DNA of 6,384 nt from Chloroflexota bacterium (lineage in GTDB: Bacteria > Chloroflexota > Anaerolineae > Anaerolineales > Anaerolineaceae): positions 1-6,384 of the forward strand of contig JAEXTI010000334.1 in NCBI GenBank assembly GCA_023406965.1, read 5' to 3'. Position numbers and translations under genes: made by a program. This document shows, piece after piece, positions 1 to 4,018 of the stretch (the stretch's first letter is position 1; every line of letters begins with the position of its first letter). The notes beneath the pieces are model-generated. The model was not told the origin of the DNA and ran no database searches. It was given only the letters and a program-made list of their open reading frames with translations.

Positions 1-233
1 CGGCCTTCCACCAGCACCTTGCTGCCTTTCGCAAGGTAACTGGCACATGCTTCGGCCATGGCGTTCCACACCGTCACCTTGAACCAGGCGGTTTCTTTGC
101 GCCGGCTTCCATCCGCTGCCTGATAGACCCGCGAAGTGGCTACCGTGAAATCGGTCACGGCCTGCCCGGAGGGCATGTATCGCATTTCCGGGTCGCGCCC
201 CAGGTGTCCTACAATGATGAGTTTTTGAAACAT
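1..233 (-). CDS. ssb: Single-stranded DNA-binding protein (5' part; 3' end beyond left edge)
   Basis: The protein binds single-stranded DNA through an OB fold and protects it during replication, repair or conjugative transfer. The 77 residues visible match the start of canonical bacterial SSB: MFQKLIIVGHLGRDPEMRY, then a Gly-Gln-Ala-Val strand, a basic loop (SRRKETAWFKV), a VWN-A-AE segment and KGSKVLVEGR. These correspond to the family's L-G-RDPE, W-V-W and KG--V-VEG signatures. The ATG at 231-233 is preceded by AAAAGGAGA about 8 nt upstream, which fixes the start. It lies 97 nt downstream of the SWIM gene, on the same strand. The C-terminal tail, which would normally carry the acidic protein-interaction tip, lies outside the window. 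It is much closer to ordinary SSB than the second SSB-like gene at 2065-2583. Confidence 0.95.
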   Translation of the reverse strand, partial: MFQKLIIVGHLGRDPEMRYMPSGQAVTDFTVATSRVYQAADGSRRKETAWFKVTVWNAMAEACASYLAKGSKVLVEG

Positions 234-306
234 ATGTTTTTCTCCTTTTAATCCGTCCAGATTTTTACGGGTCGCTTCCAACCCTAAGCCTGCATTCCAC
301 CTCTGC

Positions 307-340
307 CCCCGCCGATCGGTTCTCACCCAATCAGGCGGGG
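307..340 (-). repeat. GC-rich inverted repeat spanning the SWIM gene stop codon
   Basis: Perfect 7-bp arms (CCCCGCC at 307-313, GGCGGGG at 334-340) flank a 20-nt loop that contains the TGA stop of the SWIM gene. No U-run follows in the direction of transcription, so it is not a convincing intrinsic terminator. It may protect the mRNA 3' end or pause transcription ahead of ssb. Confidence 0.5.
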
Positions 341-1374
341 TTGGCTTTCAGCCACGCGCGCAAAGCGCCCTTTGACAGCGGCGCGGCGCCTTTGGCTTTG
401 AGGTGCCGATCATAGGCCTGCGCCTCCGCGCCCTCGCCCACCGGATCACCGTTACCATACTGGCGTTCCAACGAGAGCGGCCCGCTACCATTCGCCGGGC
501 CCGGAGGGGCGCCCTGTTCAAAGCGCACAAAAATGCGCTTGGCCACCCGGTAGGCCCGCTTCTCAGCGGCGGCTTTCTCCGCTTCGGACTCATCGTATTT
601 CGGGTTGGCCCTGTAGACGATTTGCACACCGCAATCGGCCACTGGGAACACATACTCCCGGTCGATCGCGGTATCCTTGCCACGCTCCAGGGGCGCGTTG
701 CCCGGATACACCATGTGAAATCGCTCGAGCGGGCCAAACAAGGCCACAAACTCAGCCGTTTCCTCCAATTTCTCCGCGTCCAGGTATACCGACAGCAGAC
801 GGAAATTCCCGCCCGTGTACACGTCGAATATCGGCGTATAGGAGCCGTCGTCCTCCTTCTTGCGTCGCCTAACCAGATGCGTGACCGCTTCGCGCTTTTC
901 GCCCTCTTCCAAACCGACCAACTGGGCGCGGAATCCGGCTCCCAGCAGCAAGTCGATATTGTTATACAGGGCCCGCGCCTGGGCCCGGCTGATCTCCACC
1001 ATCGGAACGGGCAGGGTTACCTGCACGCCCCCACCGGCAGGATGGAACAGCGTTACCCATCCCCCAGCTACATCCATGGGTTTGCCGTTGTTTTCCAAAT
1101 GGATTTCCCCTTGTATATAAGATTCTGCTTGTTCGCCCTCCGACAGGCGGATGGCCTCGACATGCTTACAGCGAACTTGCCCGTGAAAACGCTCATAGTC
1201 CGGGCAGTTGCAAGTCCACCCTGCTCGCTCATGCCGAATTTCATAGGGCAGCCCGTCACCGGTCTGAACAAGCCAGAAACCGGGTGCTTTGCGCGCCACG
1301 GCCAACACACCTCGCGCCAAAGCCTCGCGCGCGCGTTCCGTGCGCTCGGCCTGCATTTGCTCGAAATCTTCCAT
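331..1374 (-). CDS. SWIM-type zinc-finger protein of unknown function
   Basis: This 347-aa protein carries a SWIM zinc-binding motif near its N-terminus: C55-x-C57 and C69-K-H71 within WTCNCPDYERFHGQVRCKH, the CxCx(n)CxH pattern. In known families SWIM fingers mediate DNA or protein binding, often in recombination or helicase-associated proteins. A coiled-coil-like charged helix precedes it (residues 1-30). The rest (about 95-270) is a predicted mixed alpha/beta region that I do not recognise, with a basic patch RRRKKEDD near 168-175. A charged Ala/Glu/Lys segment follows (about 260-285), then a Gly/Pro-rich linker and a short C-terminal helix (LSKGALRAWLKANPA). The start at 1372-1374 has only a weak Shine-Dalgarno and lies 9 nt after the 39-aa gene, suggesting translational coupling. 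It sits between two SSB-type genes, so ssDNA metabolism is a reasonable guess, but the function is not shown. Confidence 0.85.
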   Translation of the reverse strand: MEDFEQMQAERTERAREALARGVLAVARKAPGFWLVQTGDGLPYEIRHERAGWTCNCPDYERFHGQVRCKHVEAIRLSEGEQAESYIQGEIHLENNGKPMDVAGGWVTLFHPAGGGVQVTLPVPMVEISRAQARALYNNIDLLLGAGFRAQLVGLEEGEKREAVTHLVRRRKKEDDGSYTPIFDVYTGGNFRLLSVYLDAEKLEETAEFVALFGPLERFHMVYPGNAPLERGKDTAIDREYVFPVADCGVQIVYRANPKYDESEAEKAAAEKRAYRVAKRIFVRFEQGAPPGPANGSGPLSLERQYGNGDPVGEGAEAQAYDRHLKAKGAAPLSKGALRAWLKANPA

Positions 1375-1383
1375 ATCGCCAAC

Positions 1384-1503
1384 TTATCGCATATACCGGC
1401 GCAGCCGCTCTTCGATCCAGCGGGTGCGCACGGCATAAACCAGTACGACAGTGTGATAGCCAAATACCACCAGCCCGATCCCAATTCCCACAATGATCTC
1501 CAT
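1384..1503 (-). CDS. 39-aa single-pass membrane peptide
   Basis: This small gene encodes 39 residues starting MEIIVGIGIGLVVFGYHTVV. A hydrophobic, glycine-containing segment (about residues 3-25) is followed by a strongly basic amphipathic tail rich in Arg and Glu (RTRWIEERLRRYMR). By the positive-inside rule the C-terminus should be cytoplasmic. The case for a real gene is good: the ATG at 1501-1503 has a perfect AAGGAGG 6 nt upstream, the hydrophobic segment is uninterrupted, and the TAA lies 9 nt before the SWIM gene. I do not recognise a family. It could anchor or regulate the SWIM protein, or be a small holin- or toxin-like peptide, but nothing in the sequence decides this. Confidence 0.72.
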   Translation of the reverse strand: MEIIVGIGIGLVVFGYHTVVLVYAVRTRWIEERLRRYMR

Positions 1504-1509
1504 CTTCAG

Positions 1510-1516
1510 CCTCCTT
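1510..1516 (-). promoter_or_regulatory. Strong Shine-Dalgarno for the 39-aa membrane peptide
   Basis: AAGGAGG on the minus strand, 6 nt before the ATG at 1503. It is the main reason to accept this short reading frame as a gene. Confidence 0.8.
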
Positions 1517-1595
1517 GTGATCGATTCAATATTGGTTGTCTATGTTTCCCCTTTCGGGGCAGACCAGCTTCATTTGCGACTCCGCACACGGCAGA

Positions 1596-1642
1596 GCGGC
1601 AGACGTTTGCCACTGCTTCGGTCAGGAGCAAACGCTTGCCGC
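1596..1642. repeat. Long imperfect palindrome
   Basis: The left arm GCGGCAGACGTTTGC (1596-1610) pairs with the right arm GCAAACGCTTGCCGC (1628-1642) across a 17-nt loop. Thirteen of 15 positions are Watson-Crick, with one G-T and one mismatch. A second perfect inverted repeat (CGCAAGC, 5-nt loop, GCTTGCG) follows at 1651-1669. The pair could be an operator, a structured RNA leader or a replication/transfer site; there is no evidence to choose between them. Confidence 0.6.
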
Positions 1643-1847
1643 CCTGCGAACGCAAGCCCTTTGCTTGCGCCGCAGAGCGGAAAAAATTTCTTGTGATTTA
1701 TGTATGAATCCCTCCAACCGCCACTGCTTTCTCGGCGCTTCTCTCGACCCGCTCCGCTGGTTAGGCGCGGCGGCCACCGCCCCAGTTCAACTTTCCACTG
1801 AGGTCGTGCTACGGCTGGCGACTATTTGTTAATGAGCTGCCTTAAAC

Positions 1848-1915
1848 AAAAAACGGAGAAACACAGGGCGCTTCTCACCTGGCGGGTGAGTCGCAGTTCT
1901 CCTTGTGCTTCTCCG
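1848..1915 (-). terminator. Terminator-like stem-loop with U-run downstream of the divergent SSB gene
   Basis: Read on the minus strand, CGGAGAAGCACA (from 1915 leftwards) pairs with TGTGTTTCTCCG (ending at 1854), a stem of about 12 bp with one G-U pair. Six T follow directly (1853-1848). The loop is about 40 nt and contains its own perfect hairpin, CTCACC/GGTGAG (1874-1890). It lies about 150 nt after the SSB-like gene's stop, so it either ends that transcript or acts as an attenuator ahead of the 39-aa/SWIM genes. An overlapping upstream hairpin competes for its 5' arm. Confidence 0.6.
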
Positions 1916-1955
1916 GTAGAACCGGAGCTTCTCCGTTACAAACCAGAGCCTCTCC
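1895..1955 (-). repeat. Short tandem repeats of 20-21 bp (GGAGAAGC units)
   Basis: On the minus strand, three consecutive units start with GGAGAGGCT, GGAGAAGCT and GGAGAAGCA, at 1955, 1934 and 1914. The first two match along most of their length (GGAGARGCTCYGGTT...), while the third diverges after about 9 nt. Each unit can offer a GGAGAA arm to the single TTCTCC arm of the terminator. Within and between the units are self-complementary hairpins CTCCGGT/ACCGGAG (1911-1927) and CGGAG/CTCCG (1923-1935). Confidence 0.6.
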
Positions 1956-1962
1956 ATCCAAA

Positions 1963-1984
1963 GCCTGGACATGAAGCTCCAGGC
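1963..1984. repeat. Perfect 7-bp inverted repeat
   Basis: GCCTGGA (1963-1969) and TCCAGGC (1978-1984) are separated by 8 nt. It lies in the non-coding leader between the SSB-like gene and the tandem repeats. A further 6-bp GC hairpin, CCCGGC/GCCGGG, is at 2003-2021. Neither is followed by a U-run, so they are likely RNA secondary structure rather than terminators. Confidence 0.5.
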
Positions 1985-2064
1985 GGCTGATCCATATCAA
2001 TTCCCGGCCCGCATTGCCGGGTCAATGTTTTCCTTGTGCTGCGGATGGGCTGATTTCGTTTCGA

Positions 2065-2583
2065 TTACGCCGCGCCTGCCTCCTCAAGAACTGCCTGCGC
2101 TTCCACGGGCAGAGCTTTCGTTTCAATCTCTTCAGCCTTCTCCGATACCGCCAGTGCCGGCCTGCGCGGCGCCTGGCGCATACTTTTCGGTTTCTGCACA
2201 AGCACCTGCTGCTGGGCCAGAATTTCAATCGTGCTCCGCCCGCACAGGATGTTTCGCGCTTGCTGCCCAACCAGTTCAATTCCCAAAGGGCCCTCGGTCC
2301 CTTTGCGCGCCTTGTCCAGAAACTCGGCCAGGCTTTCGTTGTACTCCCGGCTTTGCAGCAGACCCTCCACGCGCAAAAGCGTACCGGGTGCAAAATCCAT
2401 GCGCTGCCCAAGCGCCCCGTTCGTGAAACGCACATTCACGTAATCGGGCTCGTCCCGCGTATCGCTGCCCAGGCGCTTCACCGGATCCCCCGGGTCGCGG
2501 TAAGAGGCCAGCCGCACAAACAGGTCGCTCCCATAGCGCCAGGTGTTTGTCACCAGCCCTTCAAAAATGACTTTGTTCAGCAT
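2065..2583 (-). CDS. Divergent SSB-like OB-fold protein
   Basis: This 172-aa protein begins MLNKVIFEGLVTNTWRYGSD, matching the first strand of SSB-type OB folds (MLNKV-L-G-L). It continues with FVRLASYRD, a DYVNVRFTNGALGQRM strand-loop-helix region, and PGTLLRVEGLLQSREY, equivalent to the family's KG--V-VEG-L--R-Y. It should bind single-stranded nucleic acid. It lacks the usual RDPE after the first strand and the acidic-Phe C-terminal tip that recruits replication proteins; the C-terminus is instead an Ala/Glu/Pro-rich tail (about residues 120-172). The ATG at 2581-2583 has AAGGAG 8 nt upstream. It stands alone between two terminator-like structures, separate from the pilus block upstream. 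A replication or transfer role on a mobile element is plausible; it could also be an ssDNA-binding protein that no longer interacts with the host replisome. Confidence 0.8.
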   Translation of the reverse strand: MLNKVIFEGLVTNTWRYGSDLFVRLASYRDPGDPVKRLGSDTRDEPDYVNVRFTNGALGQRMDFAPGTLLRVEGLLQSREYNESLAEFLDKARKGTEGPLGIELVGQQARNILCGRSTIEILAQQQVLVQKPKSMRQAPRRPALAVSEKAEEIETKALPVEAQAVLEEAGAA

Positions 2584-2610
2584 TTGTTTTGCTCCTTATT
2601 CCGCCGCTAA

Positions 2611-2667
2611 TAAAAAAGCCGGATAAATCCACTCGACCCAATAGGATCAAATGCGTTTATCCGGCTT
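2611..2667 (-). terminator. Rho-independent terminator between tadG-like and SSB-like genes
   Basis: The minus-strand RNA has perfect 12-bp arms AAGCCGGATAAA and TTTATCCGGCTT (2656-2667 and 2616-2627 on the plus strand), followed by a run of six T (2617-2612). The 28-nt loop can form an inner hairpin, GATCC-TATT-GGGTC. It lies about 110 nt after the TadG-like stop but only about 30 nt before the SSB-like start. It therefore ends the pilus operon and/or attenuates the SSB-like gene. Confidence 0.8.
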
Positions 2668-2720
2668 CGTTAACCCTCTCCTTGCACAGAGGGTGAAATT
2701 GGTGACTTGGTCTTTTTCGC

Positions 2721-2738
2721 GCCTTGCAAGCGCAAGGC
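2721..2738. repeat. Perfect hairpin in the SSB-like leader
   Basis: GCCTTG and CAAGGC are separated by 6 nt. A second inverted repeat, ACCCTC/GAGGGT with a 10-nt loop, follows at 2673-2694. No U-run follows either. With the terminator at 2611-2667 they make the 190-nt leader highly structured. Confidence 0.5.
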
Positions 2739-2755
2739 TATTCGATTGTCCGTCT

Positions 2756-2764
2756 ATTATCACA
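2756..2764 (-). promoter_or_regulatory. Candidate extended -10 promoter for the SSB-like gene
   Basis: The minus strand reads TGTGATAAT just after the TadG-like stop: an extended -10 (TGn) with GATAAT, one base off TATAAT. No good -35 lies at 16-18 nt. If used, the transcript would start near 2749 and run through two hairpins and the terminator-like stem before the ATG at 2583. Confidence 0.3.
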
Positions 2765-2777
2765 GGCCTGCCAACCC

Positions 2778-3206
2778 TCAGCGCTTCAACGCCCGCACTT
2801 CCGCCTTGCCCGTCTCGCTCACCCGCACATTCGGGGTGATGGCCGGAAACAGCACTTCCAGGTTTGCGCTCATTGTCACCTGCACTGTGGTTCCCGTGAT
2901 CGTGATCCCGCTCACCGATGGGTACACGCCGCGGGCTTGAAGCCAGCCGCAGTTTTGGTTGGCTGCCTGCTGCGCCCACTGATAGGTGTAAGCGTTCGGC
3001 AGCCGCGCCTCGCCCGTGTTACGGAATAACTCCTGGTCGATTTCCACCGCCGCCGCCACCGCAGCCGCGTCCGCAGCCGCCGCGATCTGCCCCCGCGCAA
3101 ACCAGTAGCGGGAGATTTCAATGGCTAATGCCATCATCGGCATCATCACAAAGCCGATGAATACTGCCCAGAAGGTCATTGAGTACCCGCGCCGGTCCCG
3201 CAGCAT
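2778..3206 (-). CDS. Short TadG-like pilus assembly protein
   Basis: This 142-aa membrane protein has the N-terminal layout of TadG/TadE-G-like proteins: a basic start (MLRDRRGYS), a hydrophobic segment (residues about 10-29), then IEISRYWFARGQIAAAADAAAVAAAV (30-54), which corresponds to the family's D/E-x-GR---R-Q-AADAAALAA hallmark. The remaining roughly 90 residues form a small predicted beta-rich outer domain with one Cys. Full TadG proteins are several times longer and may carry a VWA domain, so this is a short form. I chose the ATG at 3204-3206 because it follows the TadE stop by 1 nt (TGAGATG) with a GGGGTGG sequence just upstream. An in-frame ATG at 3236 would overlap tadE and has no ribosome site. 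It is probably translationally coupled to tadE and works with it in the pilus or surface structure. Confidence 0.8.
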   Translation of the reverse strand: MLRDRRGYSMTFWAVFIGFVMMPMMALAIEISRYWFARGQIAAAADAAAVAAAVEIDQELFRNTGEARLPNAYTYQWAQQAANQNCGWLQARGVYPSVSGITITGTTVQVTMSANLEVLFPAITPNVRVSETGKAEVRALKR

Positions 3207-3207
3207 C

Positions 3208-3621
3208 TCACCACCCCTCTTGCCGGAAGGTCGCATCTGCTGTCACCGTGAACGTCCCCGGCAACCCAGGGATAAACCCACCCATGAAGTTGGGGATCTG
3301 CCCGATGACCCGCACGCTCAGGATGCTGCCCGCCGGCCCACCGGGCGACAAAATCGACACAGAAGGACTCTGCACCAGTTGGGCATCTCGAATCGCGGAG
3401 CCGGCGGCCATCGACGCATACATGGCCCCCTGCCCACCCTGGGCCACACTGCCCATGCGCGCCCCGTGCCGCGCCGCCGCCTGCACCGCCTGCTGCCCGT
3501 ATACCAGCAGCCCGAGATTCACAATCGCCAGCATCACCGCCAGCGCGATCGGAGTCGTGATGATTGCTTCCAGCGTTTCCATCCCCGAGCGGTCCAAAAT
3601 TAATTTGTTTCTCTTATACAT
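3208..3621 (-). CDS. tadE: TadE-like minor pilin
   Basis: This 137-aa protein starts with a basic leader ending in DRSG, then METLEAIITTPIALAVMLAI. This is a type IV prepilin-like site, with cleavage expected after G13, Glu at +5 (E18) and a long hydrophobic helix (about residues 18-42). The following QAVQAAARHGARMGSV is the AA-R-GAR hallmark of TadE. The C-terminal part (about 70-137) is a predicted beta-rich outer domain rich in Gly and Pro. TadE is a pseudopilin cleaved by the prepilin peptidase and needed for Flp pilus assembly. The peptidase gene lies three genes upstream. The start at 3619-3621 has purine-rich GGAGGAAGGGAAAGG upstream, whose 5' end is part of a stable hairpin (3637-3668). 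Confidence 0.88.
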   Translation of the reverse strand: MYKRNKLILDRSGMETLEAIITTPIALAVMLAIVNLGLLVYGQQAVQAAARHGARMGSVAQGGQGAMYASMAAGSAIRDAQLVQSPSVSILSPGGPAGSILSVRVIGQIPNFMGGFIPGLPGTFTVTADATFRQEGW

Positions 3622-3636
3622 CGTCCTTTCCCTTCC

Positions 3637-3668
3637 TCCGGGCAGGAGAGTCGCCTCCCCTGCCCGGA
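3637..3668 (-). promoter_or_regulatory. Stable intercistronic hairpin ahead of tadE
   Basis: The arms TCCGGGCAGG and CCTGCCCGGA are perfectly complementary over 10 bp. In the minus-strand RNA the inner 12 nt extend the stem by four more pairs (one G-U) and close on a GCGA loop of the GNRA type. The whole 32-nt sequence is therefore a 14-bp stem with a stabilising tetraloop. No U-run follows, so it is not an intrinsic terminator. Its 3' arm overlaps the first GGA of tadE's GGAGG. Likely roles are mRNA stabilisation of the upstream pilin genes or reduced tadE translation. Confidence 0.75.
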
Positions 3669-3676
3669 ATTGCTTC

Positions 3677-3814
3677 CTATTCGAGTCGCTCCCTCGCGGA
3701 GTGCGAGATCGCGTATACGCGCCACATGTTGTGCATCCCGTAGGCCATACCGCCTACCGTTACAAAGCACATCTCTACCGCTTCCAGCGTGTTCTCGGCC
3801 CGAATATCAGCCAT
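3677..3814 (-). CDS. 45-aa pilin-like peptide with Ala at the predicted cleavage site
   Basis: This short gene encodes MADIRAENTLEAVEMCFVTV and 25 more residues, ending in RERLE. Aligned on its Glu, it matches the prepilin sites of its neighbours: A6 | ENTLE here, G | METLE in TadE, and G | IESTE in the Flp pilin, all with Glu at +5 and a hydrophobic helix after it (V13 to about M30). The leader is only six residues, and the -1 residue is Ala rather than Gly. The tail is charged and aromatic (MHNMWRVYAISHSARERLE). The ATG at 3812-3814 has GGAGAGG 8 nt upstream and follows the Flp stop by 16 nt. This suggests a second, diverged Flp-type subunit or minor pilin. If Ala blocks cleavage, it would remain a membrane peptide. 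The family is not recognised. Confidence 0.7.
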   Translation of the reverse strand: MADIRAENTLEAVEMCFVTVGGMAYGMHNMWRVYAISHSARERLE

Positions 3815-3830
3815 CCTCGTCGCCTCTCCT

Positions 3831-3980
3831 CTAGACCTTGCCGGCCACGTCGGTCACGACCAGGTTAATGCGCTCGCCCAGGAGCACATACGCGCCGTAT
3901 GCCACCAACACCACAGCCGCGATAATCAGAGCCACCTCGGTGGACTCGATACCGCTTTCGTCGCGCAGGAATTTGAACAT
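3831..3980 (-). CDS. flp: Flp-type major prepilin
   Basis: This 49-aa protein (MFKFLRDESGIESTEVALII...) has the form of Flp/Fap pilins of the Tad system. It has a short charged leader ending at G10, a cleavage site G | IESTE with Glu at +5, a hydrophobic helix (about residues 15-34) and a short tail ending VVTDVAGKV. Flp subunits of about 50-70 residues polymerise into the pilus after cleavage by the prepilin peptidase, which is encoded immediately upstream. The usual Tyr after the Glu is Val here. The start at 3978-3980 is unambiguous, with an exceptionally strong Shine-Dalgarno 5 nt upstream, as expected for an abundant structural subunit. Confidence 0.9.
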   Translation of the reverse strand: MFKFLRDESGIESTEVALIIAAVVLVAYGAYVLLGERINLVVTDVAGKV

Positions 3981-3985
3981 TTTCT

Positions 3986-3996
3986 TCACCTCCTTT
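3986..3996 (-). promoter_or_regulatory. Full-length Shine-Dalgarno for the Flp pilin
   Basis: AAAGGAGGTGA on the minus strand complements 11 consecutive bases of the usual 16S rRNA 3' tail, 5 nt before the ATG at 3980. It is the strongest ribosome site in the window and fits high expression of the pilin. It also rejects the longer upstream reading of this frame. Confidence 0.85.
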
Positions 3997-4018
3997 CTCT
4001 GCCAGAGTCTTTGCACGC

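Larger units (their letters stand above)
1504..1847. other. Non-coding stretch with GC-rich inverted repeats
   Basis: No reading frame here has a convincing ribosome binding site and protein-like composition on either strand. In the minus-strand RNA a CCCC-GAAA-GGGG hairpin with a GNRA loop (1548-1559) lies about 45 nt upstream of the 39-aa gene. Other inverted repeats are at 1596-1642, 1651-1669 and 1769-1781. An A/T-rich patch (1680-1705) adjoins the GC-rich hairpins. Short direct repeats GCAGAGCGG (1591, 1672) and GCCACTGCTT (1609, 1720) are also present. A promoter for the 39-aa/SWIM genes is expected here, but I could not pick a clear -35/-10 pair. Confidence 0.55.

Noticed and set aside
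403..1707. Long plus-strand reading frame (434 codons) opposite the SWIM gene
   Set aside because: It lies antisense to a gene with a clear zinc motif and has His/Pro/Arg-rich, low-quality composition with no domain or ribosome site; a shadow frame in GC-rich DNA.
1711..1766. attC-like integron site (GTTAGGC core at 1760-1766)
   Set aside because: There is no matching RYYYAAC partner at suitable distance, and the inner arms do not pair; the core alone is expected by chance.
1536..1832. Plus-strand frame of 98 codons in the non-coding stretch
   Set aside because: No convincing ribosome site; Cys/Ala/Leu-rich composition driven by the GC-rich inverted repeats; no recognisable domain.
1874..1955. 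CRISPR-like short repeats
   Set aside because: Units of 20-21 nt are directly adjacent without spacers, degenerate, and number only two to three.
2014..2610. Plus-strand frame of 198 codons opposite the SSB-like gene
   Set aside because: Antisense to a recognisable OB-fold gene; Arg/Gln/His-rich with no family features.
3207..3236. Upstream ATG at 3236 for the TadG-like gene
   Set aside because: It overlaps tadE and has no ribosome site, while the ATG at 3206 follows the tadE stop directly with a purine-rich site.
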